A stretch of 45,123 nucleotides of DNA, taken from the IMG/VR virus record IMGVR_UViG_3300031277_000006, positions 1-45,123 of that record. One strand, 5' to 3'. Positions 6,795 through 15,134 of the stretch are shown one piece after another. The number at the start of each line of letters is the position of its first letter. The stretch's first letter is position 1. This DNA comes from a virus. Under the pieces are notes generated by a model. The model was not told where the DNA came from and ran no database searches. It was given only the letters and a program-made list of their open reading frames with translations. A program made the translations under genes and the position numbers.

Positions 6795-7629
6795 CTATTT
6801 TGATGACAACGAGCTGTTGAAGCTCTTTGCCTCAGCCCCTGAGGAGCACGAGGGTGGCCCCAGCGAGCTGTTTGCTGCGCTCGGATGTGCGAAGAAGGTG
6901 CGCCTTATCCTCGAGCGCATCAAGCAGGAAGGGGAGGCGTTCGATGTCCTAGGAAAGCGGACGTTCGCCCGCAACATCGGCTCGACTTGCCACAAGCTGG
7001 TGGAGCTGTATCACGACGGGGAGAATCCGGAGGACGTGTTCCCACAGCACAGCGAGCAGCCTGAAATTGATGAGATTCTCCAACGGGCCTGGCCGCTGTT
7101 CCGCGCCTATCGCGAGCAATTTCCCCCCGGCTTTTGGGGGAAGCTGCTTGGCACTGAGGTCAAGCTCCCCGGCGGTGGGCGTGTTGACGCCCTCTTTGAG
7201 GTGGATGCGGCCGCAAGCGAGCGCATCTTTGAGCGCTTTGGGGAGCGCGTGCGGCCGGGAATCATGGTGTGGGATTTGAAGACCAGCCTCCAAAAGAACA
7301 ATCAGCTCCACGAGAAGTACGAGTGGAGCCTCGCCGGGACGATGTACCTCGCACGCACGGAGGAGGCACTGGGGCAGCGGCCAAGCTGCTTCTTCATCTT
7401 CCACGCGGTTGCCTACGTCTCCAAAAGTAAGTTGTGGGCTGAGGGCAGTTGGGCGTCTGGTGCCGCGTTCGACGCGGAGGATATGCTTGGCGAAGATGCG
7501 CAAGAGCGGCTCGCGAACGCGCAGTGGGTCGCGGCCGAGAACACGAAAAGTGGGAGGGCGAACATCTCCCGCTGCAACGACTGGGGCCAGTGCGCTTTCA
7601 AGAGCGATGGTACCTGCAAAGGATGGTAG
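6787..7629 (+). CDS. PD-(D/E)XK (RecB/Cas4-like) exonuclease
   Basis: 280 residues from GTG 6787, overlapping the previous gene by eight bases; a TTG at 6760 is a less likely start. Catalytic elements fit the RecB nuclease branch: His69 (STCHKLVELYH), Glu124 (GTEVKLP), Asp134 (GRVDALFEVD) and Asp163-x-Lys165 (VWDLKTS). The C-terminus holds CNDWGQCAFKSDGTC, three cysteines that may cap the fold or bind a metal as in Cas4. With the Sak4-like ATPase downstream it forms a plausible recombination pair, resecting ends for strand annealing. The start codon is the least certain part. Confidence 0.78.
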   Translation: MVDYFDDNELLKLFASAPEEHEGGPSELFAALGCAKKVRLILERIKQEGEAFDVLGKRTFARNIGSTCHKLVELYHDGENPEDVFPQHSEQPEIDEILQRAWPLFRAYREQFPPGFWGKLLGTEVKLPGGGRVDALFEVDAAASERIFERFGERVRPGIMVWDLKTSLQKNNQLHEKYEWSLAGTMYLARTEEALGQRPSCFFIFHAVAYVSKSKLWAEGSWASGAAFDAEDMLGEDAQERLANAQWVAAENTKSGRANISRCNDWGQCAFKSDGTCKGW

Positions 7630-7631
7630 AG

Positions 7632-7841
7632 ATGGGCGATGACACGCTGTATTACGCAAGACTCCAGGAACTCGATGACCCTCGCTGTCCCGAGGAGCCC
7701 CTCCGCGAGGATGAGGCGGAGGCGGTGTATCGGGCGCTCGAGACGGCGAAGAAAGCGTTGATGTTTTACGCCAACGCCGATGGCAAGCGTGCCAAAGATG
7801 CCCTGGCAGAAATCAACGACATCATGAAAGGAGCGCGATAG
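7632..7841 (+). CDS. Hypothetical acidic helical protein
   Basis: 69 residues; ATG 7632 preceded by GGTAGAG, with an alternative ATG at 7623. The sequence is helical and acidic (REDEAEAVYRALETAKKAL...DALAEINDIM) with no cysteines or known motif. It ends at the base where the Sak4-like gene starts. This tight spacing between nuclease and ATPase suggests a small accessory subunit, by context only. Confidence 0.65.
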   Translation: MGDDTLYYARLQELDDPRCPEEPLREDEAEAVYRALETAKKALMFYANADGKRAKDALAEINDIMKGAR

Positions 7842-8728
7842 TGGCAACCTCTGTGGCCGATGTGACAGCCGCCCTTGCAAAGGGCAAGAGCGCAACAAGC
7901 AAGCCCAAGCTCACGCTGTCGTCGAGCAAGGACATCCCCTTCTGGGCGGGCTTCCGGATGATGGTCCTCAGCGCCTACGGTGAAGGCAAGACGCACTATG
8001 CGCTTACGGGAAGCCGGTTCTACCCCCATGAATGGCCCGCGAAGGAGCACGTTGAGCTGGAGGACATCGTGCTCCTCGAAACTGACAGCTCGGGGCTCAT
8101 CATGCTCGAGGAGGGGAACGTCAGCGTCCCCCGCATCCTCGATTTCACAGCCATGACGGATGCGGAGATGTTCTCCGTCTTCATGGACATCCCGGCCTTC
8201 CTTGCCGATGTTGTGGCAAAAGCGCCGACGCGTCTCGCTGTCATCGACACCGCCAGTGTTCTGTTTCAGGCTGTTAACACTGTCATCCAAACGAGGAATG
8301 AGGGCCCGAAGGGGTACAACGAGTTTGCATTCAAGGCCCGCGAGTGGATGTCCAAGCTGAAGAAGGTGCCGGTCCCTGTTCTCCTCACGGCGCACATCAA
8401 GCCGCCGAAGGTCATCATGGACAAGAACGGCACGTTCTACAAGGAGGACTCCGCGGTCGCCTCGGGGACGAAGGGGCGGCTTCCCTTTGACCTAGAGGGG
8501 AACAAGGGCGCGAATCAGATTCGGGCCGCGCTCACCCTGACTGGGCGGCTCGTGTCGACGGAGCAGCCGGGCGGGGCGAAGAAGCGGGAAGTCCGCTTCA
8601 ACGACACGAAGACAGAGGGCAAGATGCGCTTGTCCGTGTGTGTGAACGAGGTCGAGCCGGCACATCTCGGTGCCCTGCTCACGAAGATTGCACAGGGGTG
8701 TGCGAAGCCCATGCCGGAGGAACAATGA
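7841..8728 (+). CDS. Sak4-like (AAA_24) RecA-fold ATPase
   Basis: 295 residues, GTG start at 7841 with GAAAGGAGCG upstream. Walker A is SAYGEGKTH (residues 44-52), Walker B is RLAVIDT (Asp136), and LLTAHIKP near 181-188 is a sensor-like strand. These match the phage nucleotide-binding AAA_24/Sak4 family, single-domain RecA-core proteins that promote single-strand annealing recombination, often with a phage SSB. Here it lies after a RecB-type nuclease and before a possible ssDNA-binding protein (9675). The first Walker A glycine is Ser, a mild deviation. Confidence 0.8.
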   Translation: MATSVADVTAALAKGKSATSKPKLTLSSSKDIPFWAGFRMMVLSAYGEGKTHYALTGSRFYPHEWPAKEHVELEDIVLLETDSSGLIMLEEGNVSVPRILDFTAMTDAEMFSVFMDIPAFLADVVAKAPTRLAVIDTASVLFQAVNTVIQTRNEGPKGYNEFAFKAREWMSKLKKVPVPVLLTAHIKPPKVIMDKNGTFYKEDSAVASGTKGRLPFDLEGNKGANQIRAALTLTGRLVSTEQPGGAKKREVRFNDTKTEGKMRLSVCVNEVEPAHLGALLTKIAQGCAKPMPEEQ

Positions 8729-9081
8729 GCCAACCGCTGAAATGCTTCATGACAGGGAGCCGCGTTTTCGGGTACGCAACGAAAGATTCGGATTTGGACT
8801 TGGTTGTTCTCTGTGACGACGAATTGCAGAGGGAGCTAATTAAGATTGTGGATGGCTTCGAACGACTCGCCGGATTGCCGACCAAGGTCCCGTCATCCCC
8901 ATATTACGCCGGACGCGTGAACTTCATTATTGTCAGGGACGAGGTGGAATTTGAGGCGTGGTGGCGTGCCCGCGAGCGTTGTCGCGCTGAGCCGTACATC
9001 ACACGGGCAAGGGCCATTGAAATCCACGAAGCGTGTCGCACCGACGCATTTGGGGCTAGTCCACTCAAGGGGAAACAATGA
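8725..9081 (+). CDS. Minimal nucleotidyltransferase (MNT-like)
   Basis: 118 residues from ATG 8725 (ATGA overlap, AGGAAC upstream). MTGSRVFGYATKDSDLDLVV holds the Pol-beta superfamily signature GSxxxG...SDxDL, with two metal-binding Asp residues. A third acidic strand may be NFIIVRDEVEF. The size matches minimal nucleotidyltransferases such as MntA, which AMPylates HEPN toxins, but no HEPN partner lies nearby. It could modify a host RNA, protein or toxin. Family assignment is good; the substrate is unknown. Confidence 0.75.
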   Translation: MSQPLKCFMTGSRVFGYATKDSDLDLVVLCDDELQRELIKIVDGFERLAGLPTKVPSSPYYAGRVNFIIVRDEVEFEAWWRARERCRAEPYITRARAIEIHEACRTDAFGASPLKGKQ

Positions 9082-9362
9082 GAGACACCAGTCGACTTGC
9101 AATCAGCTACTTGTTGATGCTGTCAACGCTGCGGCCAAGCATGGAGAAGATGCCACTGATTTTCGGGGCCCCCGTTGTCACCATCGGGCGGCAGGGGCGC
9201 TTCACCGTGGCACGGCTGCTCGTTCTTGTCAACGGGCGGCTCCAGGAATCGTTCGGGGTCGCCGCGCGAAAACCCAGCGACGATGAAGACGAGACGCTCG
9301 GGGAGAACCTGGCTATCTGGCGCGCGTGCAAACGCTTGCTTTCCGCCGACGAATGGGTGTAG
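9078..9362 (+). CDS. Hypothetical protein
   Basis: 94 residues, ATGA overlap. The core alternates strands and helices (IFGAPVVTIGRQGRFTVARL, LVNGRLQESFGVA), followed by an acidic linker (KPSDDEDETLGEN) and a terminal helix with IWRACKRLL. No recognisable motif. It lies within the recombination module. Confidence 0.65.
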   Translation: MRDTSRLAISYLLMLSTLRPSMEKMPLIFGAPVVTIGRQGRFTVARLLVLVNGRLQESFGVAARKPSDDEDETLGENLAIWRACKRLLSADEWV

Positions 9363-9378
9363 AGTGTCGTCCATCACT

Positions 9379-9678
9379 ATGACAATGGACCAATGGCAGC
9401 GAGACATCGTGTCAGCCCGCGAGAAGGTGAAGAAGCTCGAGGCGGCCCGCGATGCTCTCGCGGAGAAGTGTCTCGCGCTTCAACAGGCGCTAGATGACCA
9501 AAGGATGTTTTCCGACGGGTTGTACCGCGCGGCCCAACGTGTGGTTGAAGCAGCGTCATGGACGCGGGATGAATTTCCTGGTGCTCATGCTGTTATTGCT
9601 CTCGCTGACAGCGTTCAGGCGTTTCGAATCAAGTGTGAACAGGGCATTGAGCCCCAAACCAAAGGAGAGTCCCTATGA
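9379..9678 (+). CDS. Hypothetical coiled-coil protein
   Basis: 99 residues from ATG 9379; a GTG at 9364 is in frame and possible, and neither has a clear ribosome binding site. Residues 10-45 are a strong heptad-type coiled coil (SAREKVKKLEAARDALAEKC). The remainder is helical. No enzymatic motif. The stop overlaps the next gene by four bases, coupling it to the putative ssDNA-binding protein. Confidence 0.65.
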   Translation: MTMDQWQRDIVSAREKVKKLEAARDALAEKCLALQQALDDQRMFSDGLYRAAQRVVEAASWTRDEFPGAHAVIALADSVQAFRIKCEQGIEPQTKGESL

Positions 9679-10322
9679 GTATGGACCCAAGAGTCGCAGC
9701 CGTGATGTCCGGAATCAAAACCCCCCTCAAGTCCGAGAAAGGCATGTTGCTGTTCGGTGAGGTCGTCGACATCAGCGATGGCGAGAGTGGGGCTGGGCGC
9801 CCCCAGACCACCGTCCGCATCGCCCCCATCGTCAACGACTATCCGCAGCAGGACCTCGCCATGTCCCTCTACGTCCAGAGGCCCATGGACGACGATGACC
9901 CGGCCACCCTCGGCAAGATTCGGGCGAAGGGCGGAGCGTTCCTGCGAACCTGCGACCCCGAATTTCCGAAGGCCCCCCGCAAGGTCAGCAAGGGCGTGTA
10001 CGAGACCCAGGACGGCGCAACCATCTCCGGGCCGGCCGTCGACCGCGCCTTTGCCGCCGACCGCCTCGCCGTATTCAGCGGGCTCCAGCGGCTCGCCGAC
10101 GATGAGGACTACCTCAAGAGCTTCGTCGGCAAGCGGCTGTTCTTCAGTCCGCAGAAAGCCAAAATCAACCCGCCTGGCTCGGACTTCAGCGGTATCAGCC
10201 AGTTCATCGGCTTCGTGACTGCGGAAGCTCGGGACGGTGACGTGGTGAACACCACCGACGTTGTCGACCAGGACACCCTGCACGAGGCGGTGGCCCAGGC
10301 TCTCGCCGAGATGGAGGAGTGA
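9675..10322 (+). CDS. Putative ssDNA-binding protein
   Basis: 215 residues, GGAGAG ribosome binding site and ATGA overlap. The N-terminal 80 residues are strand-rich (GMLLFGEVVDISDGE, TTVRIAPIVND, LAMSLYVQRP), compatible with an OB-like beta fold. A second beta segment (KRLFFSPQKAKINPP...SQFIGFVTAE) follows, and the tail is acidic (ALAEMEE). It lies between a Sak4-like ATPase and the DNA polymerase, where phages commonly encode an SSB. No sequence motif proves this; the call rests on architecture and context. Confidence 0.45.
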   Translation: MSMDPRVAAVMSGIKTPLKSEKGMLLFGEVVDISDGESGAGRPQTTVRIAPIVNDYPQQDLAMSLYVQRPMDDDDPATLGKIRAKGGAFLRTCDPEFPKAPRKVSKGVYETQDGATISGPAVDRAFAADRLAVFSGLQRLADDEDYLKSFVGKRLFFSPQKAKINPPGSDFSGISQFIGFVTAEARDGDVVNTTDVVDQDTLHEAVAQALAEMEE

Positions 10323-10591
10323 TGACAGCGAAGGAGAAGATTCTCAAGCTGATGAGCCGGCGGTACCGCACCCATGCCGGGCACTGCATCGATGAGCTAG
10401 GGTTGAACCCCAACACGGCCCGTGGCCGCCTGTCGGAGCTTCACAACGCGGGCCTCACTTACATAGCGTGTCATGGGACGCCTGGCGTCGCCGGTGAGTA
10501 CCGTGAGTACGCGCTGACTGGTCGGGGCCGCCTGGCGGCGTTTCTGCCCCCCGACAGCACCACGACGAACGGCGCGGGCGCGCCGGCCTAA
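10322..10591 (+). CDS. Winged-helix DNA-binding protein
   Basis: 89 residues from ATG 10322; a GTG at 10319 overlaps the preceding stop and is an alternative. The order is helix (TAKEKILKLMSRR), helix-turn-helix (AGHCIDELGLNPNTARGRLSELHNA in outline), then a wing (GEYREYALTGRGR). This resembles compact phage winged-helix proteins that regulate transcription or help origin recognition. It sits immediately before the DNA polymerase and could regulate it. The tail is Pro/Ala-rich and disordered. Confidence 0.65.
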   Translation: MTAKEKILKLMSRRYRTHAGHCIDELGLNPNTARGRLSELHNAGLTYIACHGTPGVAGEYREYALTGRGRLAAFLPPDSTTTNGAGAPA

Positions 10592-10658
10592 CCCCTAGAG
10601 CAGGGGAAGCCGCCTCGTCGGTCCGACCCCGGCGCAAGGTGGCGCCCCTGGTTTGTTG

Positions 10659-13079
10659 ATGGACTACGGTAAGCCACTCGATTGTGCCTGCGCCAGTTGC
10701 CCGCTGGCGCAGCAGCCATTTTGTCCCCATCTGACCACACCGAATGCTACACACACCTGGCTCGCCGAGAGCCCCGGCCGGCAGGAGATTCTGCGCCGCA
10801 CCCCCCTCATCGGCCCAACCGGAACAAGGCTCGACCGCGCCGCGCGCGAGGCGGGTATCGTTCGCGCACACGCCAACATTGGCAACAGCGTGGCGTGCCT
10901 CCCGCTGAAGGGGATGAGCGACAGCGATTGGGGGAAGGCTGTCAAGTGCTGCGCCCCCTACCGTACGCAGTTTCTCCAGAGGCACAGCGGTCCCATCTTC
11001 TCCATGGGGAAGTGGGCCCTCAAAGGGGCGCTTGGGCTCGACAGCATTCAGAAGTGGTACGGCTACCCCCAAGAGAGCCGTGTGGAGGGCGTTGAGGGGC
11101 GCGTGGTGCTCCCGGCGCTTCACCCCACCTTCTCTTTCATCCACGCGCCTTGGTGGGGCGCGGAGTTCGACCGCTCCATCCAACGGTTCGCAGAGATTCT
11201 CCACGGAACGTGGAAGCCATTCGTCAAGCCCCCGCTTCTTTGGCGTGCGCCGGACTATGAGCTGGTCGCCGCGCTGGACAGGCTCGATGGCAAGCTGATA
11301 GCCCACGACGCGGAGACCGCTGGCATCGACCCTCAGTTTGACAAGCTCATCTGCCACGGCTTCAGCGACGGCAAGGAAGCAGTCACCCTAATCTGGCCGC
11401 CGAGCCCCGAAGTGCTCGAGGCGCTCTTTGCCTTGTTGCGTCGGACGGAGTTGTTCGTTGCGCACAATGCGCAGCATGACCTCCTCGCCCTCGAGAGCAA
11501 CGGTATTTGTTGGTGGGAGTTCTTCCGTGAGGAGCAGATTGTTGATACCATCAACTTCCACGCCATTCTCTACCCCGATATGCCTCACAGTCTCTCCATC
11601 GCCTCGGCGCGGTATTCCATGCCGCGATGGAAAGCGGAATACCATGATGAGAGCGAGGCGAAGGGGAGCGCCATGTTCGCTCAGGCGCTGGAGAGCCACA
11701 CCCTCATGGACCGCCTCTGCGAGTACAACGGGCTCGATTGCGTGTCAGACGCCTGGCTCGGGCGGGACTTGAGGGCGGAGATGGCTGTCTCCCTTTCAAG
11801 TACGCAGCGGACCTACTCCGACCTGGTTGACCGCTTTTGGGTGGCGCTGGATATGCGCCGCCGCGGCGTTCCGGTCAACCTGGCGCTGCGGGAAGAAAAA
11901 CAGGCGAAGTTCAAACGTCATCGCGATACCGCAGAGGCGCGCTTCAACAAGCTGGCACAGCGGATGTTCTGGCCGGCCATCAACCTTGGCAAAAAAGCCA
12001 CCACCAACGACGTGCGGTGGCTATTCTTTGACTACTTCGGACTGCCGGCGCTCGATTGGACGAAAGCCGGCCGGGCGAAGCTCGATGCGTGGACGCTTCA
12101 GCGCTGGGCGCACGGCGGGCTTGCCGGGCGGGAGGCCGCCTGTGCTGCGAAGCTCGTGTTGCGGATGCGGCGTGGGGAGCACATGCACGGCATGGTCGAG
12201 AGCCTCCCAATATCGCCGGACGGGCGGCTACATTCGGGGTGGAATCCCTGGGGTGCCCTAACTGACCGCTGGGCTTCGAGCAAACCGAACCTCCTGAATC
12301 TCCCAAAGCGGGGCTTCGGGGGAATCCGCGACCTCATCACTGTCGAGCCAGGCTGCTCAATAGTTGGGGCCGACATGAGCAAGGTTGAGCTTCGGGTCAT
12401 CGCCATCCTCGCCAACGACCTGCCCTTGATTGAGGCATTCGCGAAGGGGGTTGACGTTCACATGGCGAATGCCATCGACCTCTTCGGGCCGAAGGCGACG
12501 AAGGCGCAGCGTGACCTAGCCAAGCGGCTTGTGTACGGGTTCAACTACGGCGCCGCAGCGGAGACCGTTTGGAAGGCCCTGGTTACGCAGTTCCCGAAGC
12601 TGGCGTTGAAGGTGATCGTGCACCTTCGCAAGCAGTGGTTCAAGAAGCATCCGGCAATCGCCGCCTATCACAAGAAGGTGCTCACCAGTACGCTGAAAAC
12701 ACGGCAGCTCAGGAGCGGTTCCGGCCCCCGCACGTGGTTCTTCTTCCCCGGCAAGGTGGACCCGAACGAGTTATACAACCGGCCTATCCAGGCGGCCGTG
12801 GCGAAGGCCATCAACGATGCCATCGTCGCGCTATATCGGGAGGGGTGGGATGTGCGGCTCATGTGCCACGACGAAATCTGTCTGATGGTCCCATTTGGCC
12901 GAGAGCCCGAGGCAGTGGATGCCCTGTTCAGACACATGGAAGCCCCGCATGCGCTTGCGGGTGGTATGCACAGTCTTCCCATTGACCCATTCATCGGGGA
13001 TAATTGGGGGACGCCAAGTGAAGCGTTGCTCGATTGGGTTGTAACGATGGAGCTTTTAGGAAGGGAGAGAGATGATTGA
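10659..13079 (+). CDS. SPO1-type uracil-DNA glycosylase/DNA polymerase A fusion
   Basis: 806 residues from ATG 10659 (two TTG codons precede it). Residues 1-185 are a family 4 UDG-like domain: C11, C14, C80 and C97/C98 placed as Fe-S ligands, AESPGRQE (36-43), TPLIGPTGTRLD (48-59) and the HPT motif at 155-157. Residues 212-370 are a DEDD 3'-5' exonuclease (D217, E219, D274, Y356, D360). Residues 390-806 are the polymerase: motif A Asp572, O-helix R618, K622, Y626, Y630, and motif C H737-D738-E739. All catalytic residues are present. Tyr626 aligns with E. coli Phe762, the T7-like state. This is the replicative polymerase; the N-terminal domain may handle uracil-containing template or be structural. 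Confidence 0.93.
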   Translation: MDYGKPLDCACASCPLAQQPFCPHLTTPNATHTWLAESPGRQEILRRTPLIGPTGTRLDRAAREAGIVRAHANIGNSVACLPLKGMSDSDWGKAVKCCAPYRTQFLQRHSGPIFSMGKWALKGALGLDSIQKWYGYPQESRVEGVEGRVVLPALHPTFSFIHAPWWGAEFDRSIQRFAEILHGTWKPFVKPPLLWRAPDYELVAALDRLDGKLIAHDAETAGIDPQFDKLICHGFSDGKEAVTLIWPPSPEVLEALFALLRRTELFVAHNAQHDLLALESNGICWWEFFREEQIVDTINFHAILYPDMPHSLSIASARYSMPRWKAEYHDESEAKGSAMFAQALESHTLMDRLCEYNGLDCVSDAWLGRDLRAEMAVSLSSTQRTYSDLVDRFWVALDMRRRGVPVNLALREEKQAKFKRHRDTAEARFNKLAQRMFWPAINLGKKATTNDVRWLFFDYFGLPALDWTKAGRAKLDAWTLQRWAHGGLAGREAACAAKLVLRMRRGEHMHGMVESLPISPDGRLHSGWNPWGALTDRWASSKPNLLNLPKRGFGGIRDLITVEPGCSIVGADMSKVELRVIAILANDLPLIEAFAKGVDVHMANAIDLFGPKATKAQRDLAKRLVYGFNYGAAAETVWKALVTQFPKLALKVIVHLRKQWFKKHPAIAAYHKKVLTSTLKTRQLRSGSGPRTWFFFPGKVDPNELYNRPIQAAVAKAINDAIVALYREGWDVRLMCHDEICLMVPFGREPEAVDALFRHMEAPHALAGGMHSLPIDPFIGDNWGTPSEALLDWVVTMELLGRERDD

Positions 13080-13638
13080 AATTGTCAAAGTGCCGGCGGC
13101 AAACTGGAACAAAGGAGCGAGCATCAAGCAGTACATGCGCTACCCAGCGCAGATTGACACCATCATGTTCCACCGCATCCTTGTAGGTAAACCGGCCACT
13201 GATACAACCGTCGAGAACGTCATCGAGTTTTTCGCGGATGAGGGACCACGCTGGATTGGGACGACGGATATGCCTTACACGTTCATCGTGCAGGTGAACG
13301 GGGTCATCGCGCAGTGCGTTAACTTGCAGACGAAGACGCCGCACGCCGGCGGCTACAACCGCAGGGCAGTTGGTATCGGTGTGGTAGGAGACTTTCGGGA
13401 CCACCGCCCAACGGTGGCGCAGACTTTCGCGTGCGTCACGCTCGCAGTGTCGCTCGCAGAGATGCTCCCCGCCCCGCCGCTCGTCACCGTTCACGGGGCA
13501 ATCCCCAAGGCAACGAAGGACAAGAACAAGCTACTCGGCGGTTTGGACGAGTGCCCCGGCGCGCACTTCCACAAAACTTGGTATCGCGCTCGCGATGCTG
13601 TTTCGCGGCGCATGAAGCAGGAAAGGATTGAGTGGTGA
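13072..13638 (+). CDS. Endolysin, N-acetylmuramoyl-L-alanine amidase (Amidase_2)
   Basis: 188 residues, overlapping the polymerase end by eight bases, with GGAAGGGAGAG upstream. It has the Amidase_2/PGRP layout: FHR (His34), PYTFIVQVNG, NLQTKTPHAGGYN, AVGIGVVGDF, VHGAI (His141) and ECPGAHF (Cys161). His34, His141 and Cys161 are the expected zinc ligands. The enzyme would cut the amide bond between MurNAc and L-Ala in peptidoglycan. There is no signal peptide, so it needs a holin. The holin/spanin candidates are on the opposite arm near 27 kb. Confidence 0.88.
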   Translation: MIEIVKVPAANWNKGASIKQYMRYPAQIDTIMFHRILVGKPATDTTVENVIEFFADEGPRWIGTTDMPYTFIVQVNGVIAQCVNLQTKTPHAGGYNRRAVGIGVVGDFRDHRPTVAQTFACVTLAVSLAEMLPAPPLVTVHGAIPKATKDKNKLLGGLDECPGAHFHKTWYRARDAVSRRMKQERIEW

Positions 13639-13718
13639 CCTGGCTCAAAAACAAGTGGCAGCAGCTTCGCACTTGGATTGAGGAAATCAAAGAGCCCTTC
13701 GACGTCTGGGAGGACTGA
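13635..13718 (+). CDS. 27-residue mini-protein
   Basis: GTG 13635 overlaps the amidase stop by four bases, and its TGA overlaps the next ATG by one base. This exact tiling between two genes is the main evidence that it is translated. The peptide begins MTWLKNKWQQLRTW and is a Trp-rich amphipathic helix with an acidic end (PFDVWED). It could associate with the membrane surface or with the endolysin; no family is recognisable at this length. Confidence 0.55.
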   Translation: MTWLKNKWQQLRTWIEEIKEPFDVWED

Positions 13719-14836
13719 TGCCCACGGAAATTCAGCAGAAGTACATCGATGCGGTCAAGGAGCATGGCAGCAAATCAGCCGCTGCCAGGGCGTTGGGGGT
13801 CGATGAGAGCGTTGTTCGCCGGGCCATCAAACGCGCGGCGCGACACGACCCATCGCTACACGCTGATGGTGCACCGGAGGGGTATCTACTCAAGGGCGTG
13901 TCTACCTTTACAAAAACACCCAGCGGCGGCGCTTGGGTGAAAACCGCTGTTGACAAAGAAGCCATGCGCGAGGTGCTCGAAGCGGTCGTTCAGGACATCG
14001 CTGACAGCGGTCGGGGGCTACTCGAGCCACTGCCTCCGGCGGCAAGCGTGCTCGCAGACGATTATCTTGCGGTCTATCCACTCCCGGACCCGCACCTTCG
14101 ACTGCTCACGTGGAAGCCGGAGACCGGGAAGAACTACGACCTCAAGATTGCCGAGCGGGAAATCAAAGCTACCTTTGACGGGGTGGTCGCGACAGCCGCT
14201 TACAGTTGGCACGCGGAGAAAGCGCTCCTCATCTCCCTCGGCGACTTCTTCCACAGTGACGGTGAGTCGCCCTTCACCCCCGCCAACAAGAACATCCTTG
14301 ACACGGAGGGCCGCTTCGGAAAGGCCGCAGTCGCGGGCGTCCGTATCCTCCGCCACATGATTGACCGGCTCCTCTCCGTACACCAGGAAGTCGAGGTGTT
14401 CCTCATCGCCGGCAACCATGACGAGAATCAGGCGGTGTGGCTTAGCATCGTCATGGCGGCCGTGTACGAGAAGGAGCCCCGCGTTACCATCCATGTTAAC
14501 CCCGCCCGCTTCCAGCGATACGAGTTCGGGCGATGCCTCATTGGAGCGGCGCACGGGCACACCATCAAGCTCGCGCGGCTTCCTGGCGTCATGGCCACTG
14601 ACTGGGCGGAGCAGTGGGGTCGCACGCGGCACCGACACTGGTACATCGGCCATCAACACCACGACGAGGGGCACAACGAGGACATGGGGGCGAGTTGGGA
14701 GACCCTCCGCACAACGGCCCCGAACGATGCGTGGCACGCCGGGCGGGGCTACCGCGCAAGCAGGGACCTCAAGTGCGACATCTGGCACAAGGAGACCGGC
14801 CGAAAGGCTCGGTTCATCCAGGAGGTGACGGGATGA
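13718..14836 (+). CDS. Metallophosphoesterase with N-terminal helix-turn-helix
   Basis: 372 residues. Residues 15-40 form a Tn3/resolvase-like helix-turn-helix ([20 protein letters not shown]). The catalytic domain carries the calcineurin-like motifs: DPH (Asp124, His126), GDFFHSD (from Gly175), GNHDE (from Gly232), AHGH and GHQHHDE. It should bind two metal ions and cleave phosphoesters, possibly DNA or a nucleotide second messenger. Similar HTH-MPE proteins are common in podoviruses but their substrate is not settled. It overlaps both neighbours by one to four bases. Confidence 0.85.
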   Translation: MPTEIQQKYIDAVKEHGSKSAAARALGVDESVVRRAIKRAARHDPSLHADGAPEGYLLKGVSTFTKTPSGGAWVKTAVDKEAMREVLEAVVQDIADSGRGLLEPLPPAASVLADDYLAVYPLPDPHLRLLTWKPETGKNYDLKIAEREIKATFDGVVATAAYSWHAEKALLISLGDFFHSDGESPFTPANKNILDTEGRFGKAAVAGVRILRHMIDRLLSVHQEVEVFLIAGNHDENQAVWLSIVMAAVYEKEPRVTIHVNPARFQRYEFGRCLIGAAHGHTIKLARLPGVMATDWAEQWGRTRHRHWYIGHQHHDEGHNEDMGASWETLRTTAPNDAWHAGRGYRASRDLKCDIWHKETGRKARFIQEVTG

Positions 14837-14994
14837 CCCCCAACAAATGCTACATCAGTTGCAAGGGCTGCGAGCATCTCACCGAACACAAGCCGGTGGT
14901 TGTTGGTGGGGAGCGGCGGTGGGAATGCCTCGACTGCGGGGCGCAAACGAAAACGGTGATGTTCTACGTCAAGAAAGCAAAGGAGACCCTGTAA
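14833..14994 (+). CDS. Zinc-ribbon mini-protein
   Basis: 53 residues, ATGA overlap with the phosphoesterase gene. [13 protein letters not shown] and [11 protein letters not shown] give two CxxC knuckles about 25 residues apart, a typical zinc ribbon, followed by a basic tail. The likely role is nucleic-acid or protein binding. Function unknown. Confidence 0.72.
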   Translation: MTPNKCYISCKGCEHLTEHKPVVVGGERRWECLDCGAQTKTVMFYVKKAKETL

Positions 14995-15134
14995 TGCCCC
15001 TGAAACCTGGCACGAGCGCGAAGACCATCAGCAAAAACATCCGGAAGCTGCGGCACGAGGGGCGCCCCCAAAAGCAGGCTGTTGCGATTGCGATGAGCAA
15101 GGCAGGGAAGCCGAAGAAAGGAAAAAAGAAATGA
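14994..15134 (+). CDS. Small basic phage protein (DUF6496-like)
   Basis: 46 residues, sharing one base with the previous stop. [19 protein letters not shown] followed by [19 protein letters not shown] is the pattern of a widespread small phage and bacterial family (DUF6496 type) of unknown function. It is highly basic and Lys-rich at the end, so nucleic-acid binding is plausible. Too short to appear in many automatic annotations. Confidence 0.75.
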   Translation: MPLKPGTSAKTISKNIRKLRHEGRPQKQAVAIAMSKAGKPKKGKKK

